A DNA stretch of 64,000 nucleotides from Aspidapion aeneum. Taxonomy: Eukaryota; Arthropoda; Insecta; Coleoptera; Brentidae. Location: positions 12,353,756-12,417,755 of the forward strand of contig OY755038.1 of assembly GCA_963576565.1 (NCBI GenBank), given 5' to 3'. Shown here piece after piece: positions 23,209-35,461 of this stretch. Numbering within the stretch: position 1 is the first letter of the stretch; each line of letters starts with the position of its first letter. The notes under the pieces were generated by a model, which was not told the origin of the DNA, did no database searches, and saw only the letters and a program-made list of their open reading frames with translations. The position numbers were made by a program, and so were the translations under genes.

Positions 23209-26200
23209 AACAGTTATGACAACATGAGCATTATAGTGGTGGTCTTCCCAGGGGCTCCGAAACCGTCTCAGCCAGCGATTCAAGCAGATCAGGCCTTGGA
23301 TGAAAGTTTAAAGAAAAAAGTTAAAGGTATGTCATATACAGGTCATCGAAATGGGGTAGATAGTACTCCTCAAATTACACACAAATAGTTCGGGGCCATA
23401 ATGTCAAAATTTGGTCTCTGTGGGCTTTTTAGTGAACCAACACTGCTTGACCTGTTAACAGACCCAAAAATGCCTCAGTCAAAAAGTAATAGGTAACGGT
23501 GTCAAAATATTTTTTCAATTCTCAACGGTTTCCCACATAACACAAAAATCACATCAACGTTAAATTAACGTGAACAAAAATAACAAAGTTTTTTTTTACT
23601 TGAAAACAACCGCATACCATGTAATATTTATTTTGTTAAATCTACATGCTTAAAGATAACAAAGAGACATCAAGCTATAAAAATGTACTTTTTGCTGAAG
23701 TTTCTGGTGCTGTGTTTTTTACCCTCGTTATTTCTATGTACCAAATTTACACTTGAAAAGTCCTCCACAACATGTTTTAAAACGCCACTAGATTAAGACT
23801 TCTCAACCTTCTAACTTTCTGCGTCTTTTTTGGTCACGTTTTTTTAATAACATTTTTTTAACTTAAAAGAGACGCGAAAGGAAGTTATAAAAGTTCACTA
23901 GTTTAAGACTACAACACTTCAAGACAAATGTAAAGATGGCGCTCAAGGCAAGACAAAATATCTATATATCTATCTATATACATTATGTTTTTTTTAAAAA
24001 CTAAAAAATATTTTTTAACAGTAAACACTTTCACAGAATATTAATGTGTCTTTATCAGGTTAATAACAGATGCGTCGTGATCGTGGATCAGGGACCAGTT
24101 CCTTAACAGGTTTTTGGAGTTTAGAGGCCAAAGCACTGCCTGATAGATTTCGTCAAAGTGAAAAATCCCTACAATAGGTGGCGCTGGTGCTAGTAAAATC
24201 TCAAAAATATTCGGTAGAAAAGCAATGCAAGTCGCGTTTTAAAATTCGTGTAGAAAAGGCGTGAATCTAATGTGATTTTAACGTTGATAAAAATCACGTG
24301 AAACTAACGTAAAAACATTGCTGTTTTAATTTGATAATGGCGTTATTAAAACGCAGTTTTTAGCAACGTTATTTTTTATAACGTTAATGAATGACCTATT
24401 AAGCTTGTTTTCATATATGAAATAAACGTTTTTTTCCAGCAGCTTTTAAAATCAACGTTTTTTTTTCTCACGCCTTTTTTACGTGTTAAACACGTGATTG
24501 TGCTATGTGGGTTTAAGCTAGAGTAATGAAACCGGCCTGATCCTTCACATTATATACATGGCCCTCAATTTTTTTAGTTTTTGCAAACTATAATACCTAG
24601 AGGCACAATTTTAGCAGCGTTTTAGCCAATACAATTCTCTATAAATTCCTTCCGTATCACTTTTTCTAGGACGATTAGTTTAGCCGGTATATGGCTTGGA
24701 AAATGACCCTACCGGTAAAATTTAACTTTTTGTAAAAACCTTCACATATTTCACCACACGTATCTCCGCAACTAATGAACTTTGGAAGCCAGGGTTGCGC
24801 TCAGATTGTACAGAATATGCTTGGCTTTGCAAGATAGTACAGAATGTACATAACCAAAAAATGCTCTAAGAAAAAAATTGCATAATTTTCTATTTCCCCG
24901 GCAGCAGCACAGGGATTTCAGAATTGCAAACTTGGCTATGAACAACCCTCAAGGGCTCTAGCAACATATAAAAAAATCATATAAACATGACCATTTGTAA
25001 TGTTGAATGCTTTTATTTACTGGCCTATTATCAGAAGTTTCACCGATGTAACAGATTTTTCTTTCTTTCTTCATCGAGACTCTGTGGTGGTCTGCTGGCA
25101 TTGGCGTAGCTAGCCCTGCTTTTCAGGGGGGGGGGCGTGGCCCCGGTCTATCTTGAACAAAAAGCAAACATAGGTTTTAAAGAGTCGTGCAAAGTGTGCA
25201 ATGAATAAAAAAAAATACGCGCATTAAATGTTCATAATATTTTAATATAACAAATTTAATAATACATTTACCAACTTATTTATATGTATACACAGGAAGT
25301 ATGTAATTTAGCAATTCTACAAAGAAAGTTATCTACGTCGCTGACTGAAAGCGTCTACCACACTGTCTAAGTCGACCTCAACATCTTTTTCTATGAATAA
25401 CAATGACAAACCTGAGTGTCTCTCTTGAGTCATAGTTGTTCTAAGCCAATTACAAACTCTCCTCATGGCAGACAAAGACCTCTCGCAAGTTGCACTTGAA
25501 ATTGGAAGAATACTCGCAACTTTAAAAAGTTGGTAGAGGTTTGGATAGGTGTTTTCTGCTATATGTTGTTTGATAGAATCATGACCAACAGTTTGATTTA
25601 ACCGAAAAATACAATTCTTTAAAACGGTCATTTCTGCTCTTAGAAGTAGTAGAAGTATTAATATTAAAAATTTCCCAGTATTGCTCGACGAATTTATTCC
25701 ATTTAACGACGTGGGAAAACTTAATATGAAAATGGTTATGAAATTGTCACCAAAATCGGAAAATTTTCATAAGACACTAAACGCTAACCTCAAAAAAACT
25801 AAAAAGATTATTATATTTATTTTAGAAAAACAGTTTAAAAGGGTCTTTTATAACCTTACGACATCTACAACCCGATTTCGGAAACAGAGGGGCAAAGGTC
25901 GCTGTCTTTATTAAATGCGAAATTTAACCTACACTTCTATAATATTTTACAAGATGTCGCTAATATGTATGAAATATTCAATATGCATAATTATGTTTAA
26001 ATTTAAAAAATATTTTCGGGAAATTGCAGAAGTGCAGAAAAGTACCGATAATTTAAAGAGAAAAAGCCTAATTCCGCAAGACAAGGGCTTTTTCCTAAAC
26101 ATTATCTGAATGATTTTAAATTTTAATGCACCTATTTTATTTGAATATTTCCCGAATAATAATAGAAAAGTATGTATTTTCAGCGTCATGTTCTTTTACT

Positions 26201-29200
26201 AGTAGTCGGTAGGGGAGGCCTTAAATATCTTAGGGGGGCCTGAGGGACTTCAGGGGGGGGCCAGGTCCCCCCTGGCCCCCCCCTAGCTACGCCAAGGTCT
26301 GCTGGTATTCTTAGTGTTTGATTACTGTTTTATAGGGTATTTCTTTCAGAAATATTGGAAGAAGATCAAATATCCTTCAATCAAGTCAAAAGCAAATTAG
26401 AATTCGATGAGAATCTGCCAGCGATGCCCCCTGGTGGAGGCATCGATGCCAAGTAAGTATTAAAAAAATTTTTTCAAACTAAAAATCGCGAAAATTTAAT
26501 AAAATATTGGCAAAAATGTATCACTGTGGGGCCGAATATACATTGGTTATACTGGGAGTATAAAACAATTAATATATTTTATACAAGGAGTATAAATCAA
26601 TTAATAAAACTAAAGTCATAACAAAAAAGATGAGGATACCACAATCAGAATAAACCAAGAGAAAATTATTAAACTAAATAAATTGGGAAAATTTTTTTTT
26701 AAGTCACAAGCTTTTATAAAATGCACTAAAAATTAAAAAATAATTTTCTAACATTCTAATATGATCATAATAATAAAAGCGATGGCCGACTGATGGAAAT
26801 TTTGATGATGTTAGCACGATAAGATATCCGTATCAATTAAATATCACTATTTGCAAGAATCAATCTAGCAGAAAAATGCAGAGGTACCAAACCCACCCAA
26901 CCCGACCCAAGATACCCCAGCATTTCTCTGACATACATATGGCAATGGCATAAAATTACAGCACATCAAACATATCTTTGATGACCTGCTATGTTGAATA
27001 TTCTTTAAGTGTTTAGATCACAAATTTAGATTAACTTATGCTTTGATTTGCGGCCATCGCTTTTATTATTATGATAATATTAGAATGTTAGAAAATTATT
27101 TTTTAATTTTTAGTGCATTTTATAAAAGCTTTGTGACTTAAAAAAAATTTTTTTACCAATTTATTTTCTACTTTTTAGTCTCAGCTATCTACTCTATTAA
27201 ATGAAAATATTTGTTCAATAACAGAACAGAAGAGTTTATTCTAGATTATAATGAAATCGCTGATCGTGAGTTGTTTGCATACTCATTTTTCTATTGGGGG
27301 AAGGAGAGGGTGGGGGTAGAGGTAGAAATATATTTTTTGTTTGGGCTGTATTGCCATCGGACCTTTATGCATATACCAAATTTTATAAGTCATTTGAAAT
27401 GAAGTGTGTCAAAAACGCATTTTTTATGGAAAGGGGTGGGGGGTAGGGTGGGTGGACATTTTTTCATTATTGTTGTATTGTCATCGGACCACTATATGTA
27501 TACCAAATTTCATCCAAAGCGGATAATGAGAAGTGTCAAAAACGCATTTTTCTATAGATGGGGGTGGGGGTAGGAGTGGTAGGATTTTTTTTTCAATGTT
27601 GTATTGTCATCGGACCACTATATGTATACCAAATTTCATCCAAATCGGATAATGGGAAGGGTGTCAAAAACGCATTTTCTATGGAAGGGGGTGGGGGTAG
27701 GGGTGGGAGGATATTTTTTTTAAATGTTGTATTGTCATCGGACCACTATGTGAATACCAAATTTCATCCAAATCGGATAATGGGAAGTGTGTCAAAAACT
27801 CATTTTTCCATGAAAGGGGGTGGGGGTAGGGGTGGGAGGATATTTTTTTCTTAATATTGTATTGTCATCGGATCACTATATGTATACCAAATTTCATCCA
27901 AATCGGATAACGGGAAGTGTGTCAAAAACATATTTTTCTATGGAAGGGGTGGGAGGATATTTTTTCTTATTGTTGTATTATTATCGGACCACTATGTGTA
28001 TACCAAATTTTACCCAATTCGGATAACGGGAAGTGTGTCAAAAACACTTTTTTCTATAGAAGGGGTGGGAGGATATTTTTTTCTTAATTTGTATTGTCAT
28101 GGGACCACTATGTGTGTACCAAATTTTATCCAAATCGGATAATGGGAAGTGTGTCAAAAACGCTTCACAAGATTTGATAGATAGTTAGACAGAACATCTG
28201 AAGCTAAATAAAAGCTTGTAAAAAAGGAAAACCAAACGGCTGAAATCAAGAGACGAGTAAGATTGGCCTGGGCAGCATTCGGTAAATTAAGCTACATATT
28301 AAAAAATATCCTCAGTACGTCAAAACGAAAGTGTATATCCAATGTATCCTTCCTGTAACTTACCTATGGATCCCAGACCTGGACACTTACAAAATGAAAC
28401 ATGGATAAGGTAACAAAAGCCCAAAGATCAATGGAAAGACAAATGTTACATGTAAAGGTAATAGATAGAAAAAGAAATGAATGAATAAGAAATAAAACAA
28501 AAGTAAGGGATGTCAGAAGAGAGGTAGCAAAATTAAAATGGAAATTTGCCGGTCATAATATCAGACAGAAAGACGATCGATGGAACATGTGTATTGTAAA
28601 CTGGAGACATTGGGAAAATAAAATAAGTAGGGGAAGACCCCAAATGAGATGGGCGGACGATTTAATGAGACATGCAGAAGCTAGATGGATGAACATGGTG
28701 ACAGACAGAGAAAAAGGAAAGATATTGGGGAAAGAATACATTGCGTTATAGCAAAACGTCATGAATTGCCATTGTATTTGGAATAATATATCATATTCGA
28801 TAAAAAAATTGTGAACTGTTTTGTTTGTGCAAAATTTTTTTCTTCGTCGAAAACAAAATTTTATCTAGCCATTGCTGCGCGGGCTAGGAAGGTAAAAATG
28901 CTTGTTTGAACAAGGAGAGTAGCATATCATAATATAAACGAAATTTGATAGACACTAGGAATAATGTACCTAGTGCCATACCAGCTTATTTCTCTCCGTT
29001 TTGACGCGAATGACATTATTTTCTGTGGATTTTATTCTATTCGTCGTTTGTAAGAGAAATAAAAACAAAATTCCATTAAAAATGATCTTATTAGTGTCAA
29101 AAGTGAGAGAAATTGCAAGCATGTACTCGCCGCAGAGAAATAAAATTTCTTCGAAAATCAAGAATAGCGTGAGAAAAATTGAGAAATTTATACCTTAACC

Positions 29201-29462
29201 TATATTTTTTTGGAAAAAAAGTAATGGAACATTTTTTTATCAAAATGAATTAGAAAATTTGTCCACTCTTGAAACTTGGACACAAAAAGTTTTCGACGAA
29301 AAGTTATTTAAACCTTTTGTCTACTTGGTTTGGTGCATCATTTAAACAACACCCTGTAAATATTTTTTACTTTATAGGTGCTCCCTTATTGAACCAATTT
29401 TTCTTGAAATGTGCCCTTCCCTGGCAGAATCAGTCTATTACAACCGGCCCCTTTGCGGATAG
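23209..29462 (+). CDS. PPM1A/alphabet-type protein phosphatase 2C, C-terminal exons
   Basis: Three exons join in frame: 23209-23326, 26350-26452 and 29378-29462 (stop TAG at 29460-29462). All junctions are GT-AG (donors GGTATGT and AAGTAAGT; acceptors GGCAG, TTTCAG, TATAG). The first begins NSYDNMSIIVVVFPGAPKPS, the last metal-binding Asp (DNMS) and final strand of the PP2C Ser/Thr phosphatase fold, close to insect alphabet and vertebrate PPM1A/B. The tail includes LPAMPPGGGIDAK, matching the family's LPPGGG motif. The preceding exons (most of the catalytic domain) are not seen on this strand in 1-23208. The two introns, about 3 kb each, carry a TIR element, a hAT remnant, a G-rich minisatellite and an RTE fragment. 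Compare the minus-strand PP2C at 39798-42280. Confidence 0.85.
23531..24513. mobile_element. TIR element rich in AACGTT words
   Basis: Ends are CCCACATAACACAAAAATCA and the complement of GTGATTGTGCTATGTGGG. The interior, especially near the right end, is studded with AACGTT and ACGTTA words. No ORF. It lies in the first intron of the phosphatase gene. A structural relative lies at 62601-63831. Confidence 0.65.
25099..26297 (-). mobile_element. hAT transposon remnant with perfect 8-bp target duplication
   Basis: The ends are CATTGGCGTAGCTAG and, in complement, CCTTGGCGTAGCTAG, both followed by G-runs. The flanking 8-mer TCTGCTGG is identical at 25091-25098 and 26298-26305. The 1199-bp interior keeps only the last part of the transposase gene on the minus strand, so this is an internally deleted, non-autonomous copy. 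It lies in the first intron of the phosphatase gene and uses the opposite strand. Confidence 0.9.
25329..25631 (-). pseudogene. hAT transposase C-terminal dimerisation domain
   Basis: The 100-residue frame contains NLYQLFKVASILPISSATCE followed by RSLSAMRRVCNWLRTTM and GLSLLFI, the conserved hAT C-terminal (dimerisation) motif as found in ZMYM-like and Zaphod-like transposases. The RNase-H-like catalytic core upstream is missing. Confidence 0.85.
27280..28170 (+). repeat. Minisatellite of about 115-131 bp with G-tracts
   Basis: Seven tandem units share ACCAAATTTCATCCAAATCG, GTGTGTCAAAAACGC, a G-rich block (for example GGGGGTGGGGGTAGGGGTGG at about 27688) and TTGTATTGTCATCGGACCAC. Unit starts, marked by the CAAAAACGC word, lie near 27410, 27537, 27664, 27795, 27923, 28038 and 28157. 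The G block loses tracts toward the right end. Open frames across it are by-products of the repeat. It lies in the second intron of the phosphatase gene. Confidence 0.9.
28247..28751 (+). pseudogene. RTE-type endonuclease-reverse transcriptase, C-terminal fragment
   Basis: Conceptual translation in the frame ending at TAG 28749-28751 reads RRVRLAWAAFGKLSYILKN, then TYGSQTWTL, KAQRSMERQMLHV, KLKWKFAGHNIRQKDDRW, RGRPQMRWADDL and EARWMNMVTDREKGKILGKE. This is the characteristic C-terminal region of RTE-clade (HmRTE/BovB-like) retroelements. Several in-frame stops are present, so it is long dead. It lies in the second intron of the phosphatase gene. Confidence 0.85.
28830..28905. repeat. End of a dispersed repeat (CTAGCCATTGCTGCGCGGGC)
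   Basis: The same words recur in inverse orientation at about 34370-34420, and in two separated halves at about 60163 and 62187. The nearby short hairpin TAGCC...GGCTA is part of the motif. No coding sequence. Confidence 0.55.
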
Positions 29463-30149
29463 GTGAGAATTTTGAAAATTTTTGTAAACTAAACAAAATT
29501 AAAAAATCTAAATTCATAATTTTTCCAAATATCTAATTGATATCTTTCACTAATGACTCTAACGACATTAAAATGTTATTGCATAATATGTGATTTTTCT
29601 CAACTTTTTGACCAACTTGTCAGTACAAATCTCAATTTTTTTACACCCAGATAATAAGTTATTCCATTTTTATAAAAATACCATTTAATCAATTTTCGAA
29701 TATGTAATTTGTTTATAATAATTTTATTGTTCTTAGAAGTAATTCTTTATTAATTTATTGATTTTTAATGCATATTGTTTATTAACTTTTTGTAAAATTT
29801 TTACCTTATGTACTTTACATTTTTTTATATTACAAGTTACATAAAGATCTGAAAATTAGTTTTACAAATTAATAGTAAATTTTACAATATAATTGATATA
29901 TCGACTGGTCCTCCCATCTAGAAACATTCGGTGCAATGCGCCCAATTTACTAGTGCCATACATTCTTCAAGTCGCGAACGAAAACAAAACTCTTTATATG
30001 TCTCTTTCTATTCCGTGCAGTCACGGTATTTTGTCACATAATCGCGTAGAAGAAATTAGTCTGCCTTCGACCGCGCTAATATATCTGGTCGTTTTTGTAG
30101 AAGGACTAAGATTTATTTCCGACAACATAAAATGTAAAAATTATGAGAA
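29463..30149. other. Region 3' of the phosphatase
   Basis: AT-rich, with no clear canonical polyadenylation signal near the stop codon and no other gene. The 92-codon frame at 29893-30171 has no domain and overlaps the left end of the next element. Confidence 0.4.
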
Positions 30150-30417
30150 TAGGGTATTTGACAAATTTTAGAAAAGAGTTTAGAATGATACATAAATCCC
30201 TAATTTGCTACGCAAAATTATTAAAATAGTATATTTTATCATGACTACATTTGAAATCAAGTTTTCTAATTTCCGATTTGAATTTACCGCTAAAACGCTC
30301 ATTTCTAGCATGGCGTTGCAATGACGTCACAGCGCAGTAAACTCGCGAACAGATACACGGCATTCAAGTGTTTATTTGTTTTTGGTCTGTGTTTTTACTA
30401 TTTTTTAATGTAAAAAA

Positions 30418-30599
30418 ATGTCCTATAAGTGGTGTGTAGTGCCTCAGTGTTCGAATACTAGCATAAAACACCTGAAAAACTATTTATTCATGTGCCTACA
30501 GCAGTAAAAGAACGAAAAAAGTGGCTAGAACTTGCTCGAAGAGACCCAAGGGCCTTATCGAATGCATCTTCACTTTACATTTGTGAAGATCACTTTGAT
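30418..30599 (+). pseudogene. THAP-domain zinc finger exon, one-base frameshift
   Basis: From ATG 30418 the translation begins MSYKWCVVPQCSN, the first Cys pair of a THAP (C2CH) finger. After a one-base shift in the AAAA run near 30470 it continues KLFIHVPTAVKERKKWLELA and ends SLYICEDHFD with the C-x2-H pair and the conserved Trp in between. A donor GTGAGT follows directly at 30600. The missing A falls in a homopolymer, so either a mutation or a sequencing error is possible. THAP domains bind DNA in P-element and Kolobok transposases and in host THAP proteins. Confidence 0.75.
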
Positions 30600-30720
30600 G
30601 TGAGTATAACTAAATTGTTTATATTAATTTTTCTCACGTTGTCTATAATATATATAACTATTTCATAAATGACGATGAAATTTTTGAGGTTATGTTTATT
30701 ACAAGGGGTCAATAACTATA

Positions 30721-30910
30721 ATAGGCAGAAAGGTGTACAAATTTTTAGGCGATGCTAGGCAGTTATTAGGCAGGACTAGGGAGTACCTCTAAATGCAGGA
30801 TTAGGCAGTGCACATGCAGGCTAAATGTAGGACTGAGCAGTGCATATGCAAGACTAGGTAGTACATAGGCAGGACTAGGCAGTCCCTACGCAGGACTATG
30901 CAGTGTAACC
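30721..30910. repeat. Short tandem repeat, unit about 20 bp
   Basis: Degenerate repeats of AGGCAGGACTAGGCAGT with spacers such as GCACATGC and ACATAGGC. The array lies within the THAP element and is not coding. Confidence 0.75.
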
Positions 30911-31594
30911 TATACAGTACTTCAAGTATTGCTGGTCGTTGTATACTTTTTGCCTACCTGTCCCCCCTCCGTTTATTACATGATTTTTATTTTTGTTTTT
31001 TTTTTCTGTGAATTAATTGAATTTATTGTAAGTGGCATATTAAACAAAAAGCAAAACATATAACCTAACCTCAAAATCTAAATGAGTAAAAGTAGGCGAA
31101 GAATATCGTAAAAAAACTTTCAGTTACATACAAAACAACTCATCGAATACTTACATCAATATTTTAAAGTTTCTAAATTCCGAATAACAAAAATCACTGG
31201 TGCTGGCAAAGAAGCCTGCCACCATAAAGGAATTCAGCATTGGCGAATCCGTTTTTCCATTGAAAATTTTTTTATAAGCAAAACAGAAAATAAAATCTAA
31301 TTTAGGACGATAATTCGCACTTTAAACCAAAGCAAACATTACCATCCATAAGAAAATAACACAGAAAATAGGTTCGTTCGAGGCGTTTACTGTTTTGTGA
31401 CGTCACTCGCAGCTGATTGGTAGACCGCCTGTTTTGAATCACGTGGCTAATTGTTTTAATTGAACGAATTTATTTAATTAAAAGAACTATGAATTTGAGA
31501 AAAAATTAAGCAAAAAAAATATCATTTTCAATACCTAAAGAGATATCTAAAAATAAATATACATTTATTTTTTACTACTGTCAAACACCCTACA

Positions 31595-31870
31595 AGACAA
31601 TATCCGAGCTCTCTATTGCGTTTACGAGCATATTATGGGTACTAGTTTGATATGCTTTTGTAATTCTATTTCGAAGTTCTTCCAAATTAGTGGCCGTACA
31701 CTTTGTTTGTATTGTAACTCCACAAAAATAAATCATTGGGAGCAAGATCGAGCAAGCTGGCTGGCCATAATACTATATAACATTATAGCTCCCCGTTTGG
31801 TTATCAATCGATTTTAAATTGGGCGACAAGATTCATATGTTTCTAGTTGCGCGGACCTCTCTCTCCAATA
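31595..31870 (-). pseudogene. Mariner-like transposase C-terminal fragment
   Basis: On the minus strand the pieces WPASLLDLAPNDLFLWSYN, then TNLEELRNRI and HNMLVNAIES are recognisable as the region around the third catalytic Asp (the DLAPxD motif) and the C-terminus of an IS630/Tc1/mariner transposase. Several frameshifts and stops separate them. Confidence 0.65.
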
Positions 31871-33289
31871 TGTATTTAAATTTAATGTTTCTTTTTAATT
31901 TTTATACTTGAATCTATAAAAAGGCCTAGTTACCTATTTAACTGCAGAAAGAGTACAAACTAATGTGATGGTTTCTTGATAGACTTCTTACAACCAGACT
32001 TTTTCTGGTTCAACAACTTTTTGGAGACTCAAAATTCAAATGTGCATATCTTTTAATTATGTAATACTTATATTAGGTAAAAAATGAATGCCTTAGAAAT
32101 CCAAATTGGAAAAACTCCTAATCTCTATGGCAAAAGGTCCAAAACTAGTGGATATATGGTCATTTCCAAAACAAGTGTTGTGAAATGGACATCTATTATT
32201 TTTTTTATTGATTGATAGTTTTTGAGAATTTTATATTTTTCTGATTTAAGTTCATGTTTTGAAAATTTGAAGGCAAACATCGCATACCCCCTAGATTTTG
32301 AACCAGATCCGCGCTTGTCAACAAAACACATTATAGCTGTACTGTTTGCCTTAAAATATGTTTGTGGTATTTTAAGCAATCAAAAAATATGTTTTTGATT
32401 GGTTAGCTTAGCTTTCTTAAAATAAAAACAAAAAACCTGTTTTTTGGAAACGCCCACACCGCAATTGGCTCAACTCAATAATTTAAACCGTTCACTAAGA
32501 AAAAGGCGTGAATTTACGAACCTACGTTTTTGACACAAAAATCTGTTACACAATAAAGTGCTGTATAACACTTCAATGAATGGTCAGATCTTGATGAATT
32601 TTCGTATAGATTTAGAACAGAATATAAAAAAAAATATGGCCAAACTTAAAAAAATTGATTTCTTGCGTTCCATGACATTTTAGTCAAAATTAATTTTTAT
32701 TTTTTATAAATTTATAGCTATAATTTTTAGAGCTATGCTTGCCCAAAAACAGACTTTAAAAATATGTGGAATAATATAAAAAAATTAATGGGTCCCAGAA
32801 AATACAGAAAATTTTATGTTTTGAAAATTACCAATATTCTTACATATAAACTTTTTGTAAGTAATAACATCTAAATATTATATTTTAAATATTTTTAAAA
32901 TTAAGATTATGGATTTCTAAGGATTTTGTTTATTTGCTTTGTAGTGAAGTAGTGATGCAGTAGTTTGGTAAAATTGACAATTGTTGTTTTAAAGTTGTTG
33001 GGGTGTGCCTTTGTTAAATAAAATCAAAAACTTAACAATTGCGGAATTTATTTTAAAACCTTAAAATTTAATACCCTCGACCTATAAAAACTAGACATCT
33101 TGGTTGCTTACCTATGTTTATCACAGAATTTTGGCTTTGAAATAAAGTTTTGACCATCACTCGCAGAAGACTATCAATATAATGCACATGTTATCAAATG
33201 AACCCTAAAAAAAACAAAAACGAAATTGAAACGATTTATTCTTCAACATATCTCAAGAAGTTAAAATGTTTAAGAACATTTTTTTTGGT
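31871..33289. other. Intergenic, AT-rich
   Basis: The only feature noted is a fragment at about 32290-32316 (CCAGATCCGCGCTTG) like the right end of the small hAT MITE at 56098-56256. No gene is recognised. Confidence 0.45.
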
Positions 33290-34260
33290 ACTAAAATTTT
33301 CGTTTGTTAGTATTTTTAATCTGACCTAAAAGACAATGTGTGTAGTAGGTCACGTGATGGATCCTATCTTTCAATCAATATTTTAATCAATCGATGATAT
33401 AGCAGTTTATTACTCGCCTGCTGTTTCTCTCGTATTTTGGTAGATGGCGCTTCGTGCGGAGTACATGATTTTGTTTTCTTACTAGAAACGTAAGATCAAA
33501 GACAAAACCGTGTATGTACTTAGAAAGTGTGTCACATCGATCTAGCAGTAGAGATTGACCAACCTGCGATTTTAGTGGAGCAGTTACAAGACGTGACTGC
33601 TGCAGTCGCGTCACGGTGACAAATAGCAGTGATTTTTTGGAGCAGTTTACAATACATGTAAATGCTGAGAGCGAAATCGTAATCTAGAAACTTGTTTCCT
33701 ACGCTGCGCTGTGTTGCCGTTACGACGCGGCAGCCAAAGCCAAAGATGACGCTGCATTTAAAACCGGTGCAAATCCATGGTGATGCGTTTTTTGAGTCGG
33801 GGTGGGCAAGCATAGGTGGAAGCTAGGCCTAACTGTTTGGGGTACTCGCGATCGCGACTTTACGCTGCAACGCCGAAGGTGAACCGAGGTTCGGTCGGGA
33901 CGTTCAGTGCCAGACTGTTACAAAATGTTACTGCTATTTCGTTCGAAGTGGAGCAGACCGTGACTGCGACAGACGAGTCACAGTTACAAAGTCACAGTTC
34001 GAGAAATCGCAACACATCTCTATCAAGCAGTGATAGATTTAAGGGCCTCAAGTGGTTACAAAACCAGCCTTTTTTGAAGCCCACGATATCGATCTGGCTA
34101 ACTTTCCTAGAAGGACAAAGCCAATACTCTGGAACAGAACAGAACAGTGTTAAATAAGCATAAGAACGGAACAGTTACCTGCCAACACTCATTAGGGACA
34201 TTTTGAGTCGCGTATTTTACACTTTGTTACCGTTATTGTTATTACTGAGTCTGCGCATTA
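33290..34260. repeat. Long dispersed repeat, copy 1 (relative of the satellite)
   Basis: TCGTTTGTTAGTATT at about 33300, AGTAGGTCACGTGA at about 33343 and CTGTTTCTCTCGTATTTTGG at about 33422 correspond in order and orientation to the inverted satellite monomers. Much of it (33394-34260) recurs at 34673-38500 with insertions. It contains the right half of the palindromic MITE seen whole at 42874-43073. Open frames here are repeat-derived and show no domain. Confidence 0.8.
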
Positions 34261-34340
34261 GCAGCTTCTCGCTCCTTTTTGGTTATTTACGGTAACGGCG
34301 CCCGGTACTTACGATGGCCATCCTTTAATGTTACCGTTAT

Positions 34341-34640
34341 TTTTTAGGGTTAGTTTTGTATTGTTTTTTTACCTTCCTAGCCCGCGCAGCAATGGCTAGA
34401 GAAGGTATTGTTTTCGACGAAAAATTGTTTTTTGAGATAATGCCGAAAATGTGTATTTTGACCTATCCTAGCAAAATCTTCATGATGTCTGTCTGTGTGT
34501 GTGTGTATTTTTTTTCTGTCCGTAACACGGTAGCGCCTAAACCGCTGAACAGATTTTCATAAAATTTTCAGGTAAAATAGCGTTCGATACCCTTACGAGC
34601 TGATTAGATTTTGGTCACAATCCATTACTGCAAACTTTTT
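34341..34640 (-). repeat. Dispersed repeat, inverse of the 58-60 kb family
   Basis: Words such as CTGATTAGATTTTGGTCACA and CAGGTAAAATAG are complements of words repeated at 58560-58650, 58990-59060 and 59890-59960. The outer end (CTTCCTAGCCCGCGCAGCAA) is the complement of the motif at about 28866. No coding. Confidence 0.65.
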
Positions 34641-34933
34641 ACCGGAGCATCGCATTAATATGCGGTTCATTTTCGATGATATAGCAGTTTATTACTCGCC
34701 TGCTGTTTCTCTCGTATTTTGGTAGATGGCGCTTCGTGCGGAGTACATGATTTTGTTTTCTTACTAGAAACGTAAGATCAAAGGCAAAACCGTGTATGTA
34801 CTTAGAAAGTGTGTCACATCGATCTAGCAGTAGAGATGGACCAACCTGCGATTTTAGTGGAGCAGTGACAAGACGTGACTGCTGCAGTCGCGTCATGGTG
34901 ACAAATAGCAGTGATTTTTTGGAGCAGTTTACT

Positions 34934-35461
34934 GACAGCGTTGCCACCTCTACCGATTTTTCGGTAGATCTACCGATTTAATCTTTTACTTTACGATATA
35001 CCGAATTACCACAGTTTTCTACCAATTTTTTTTTCGATAAAAACGCGATTAAAAAAAAACACCATAAATAAAATATTCTTTTTATGTAAGATCTTTTGTA
35101 GAATAGAAATTTTATTTCAAACTATTGTCTTTAAAAGTGTATTTATGGCGCCATCTCTTGGATTTTGCGATATACTCATCCGGCAGCCGCAAGCGGCATT
35201 AAAGATCGATTCGATTGGCTCCAACCTTGTGAATCCCCTGAGGTTACTTGCCAGTAAATTGACCTAATATGTACCTAATTTTTTTTGGTATATTGTCAGT
35301 AAAAACAAATCGTAGAAATACAATTTACCTACTAAATCAATCCATGCTATCGATGGTTCTCCAGCACTGCTTGCTAAGATGATTAAAAAATCTACCGAAA
35401 TCTACCGATTTTTCTCGAAGCCTTCTACCGAAGACCTCAGGGTCGAGGGTGGCAACGTAAC
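34934..35461. mobile_element. MITE with GTTGCCACC ends
   Basis: The left end GCGTTGCCACCTCTACCG is mirrored by the complement of GAGGGTGGCAACG at the right. TCTACCGA/TCGGTAGA words recur near both ends. It interrupts the long repeat between TTTA and CAATACATG as defined by copy 1. The target duplication is too short or too altered to class it. Confidence 0.65.

Larger units (their letters stand above)
30150..31592. mobile_element. TIR-bounded element with a THAP exon
   Basis: TAGGGTATTTGACA at 30150 is mirrored by the complement of TGTCAAACACCCTA ending at 31592. Inner subterminal sequences also match in inverse orientation (TGACGTCACA and CAGTAAAC at about 30331 and 31390-31415). THAP domains occur in P-element and Kolobok transposases, so this is probably a decayed member of one of those superfamilies. 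No matching target duplication was seen. Confidence 0.5.

Noticed and set aside
27558..28026. Gly/Val-rich open frames of 98 and 68 codons
   Set aside because: Produced by the minisatellite period; no start context, no domain.
29893..30171. A 92-codon frame after the phosphatase stop
   Set aside because: No homology, overlaps the left end of the THAP element.
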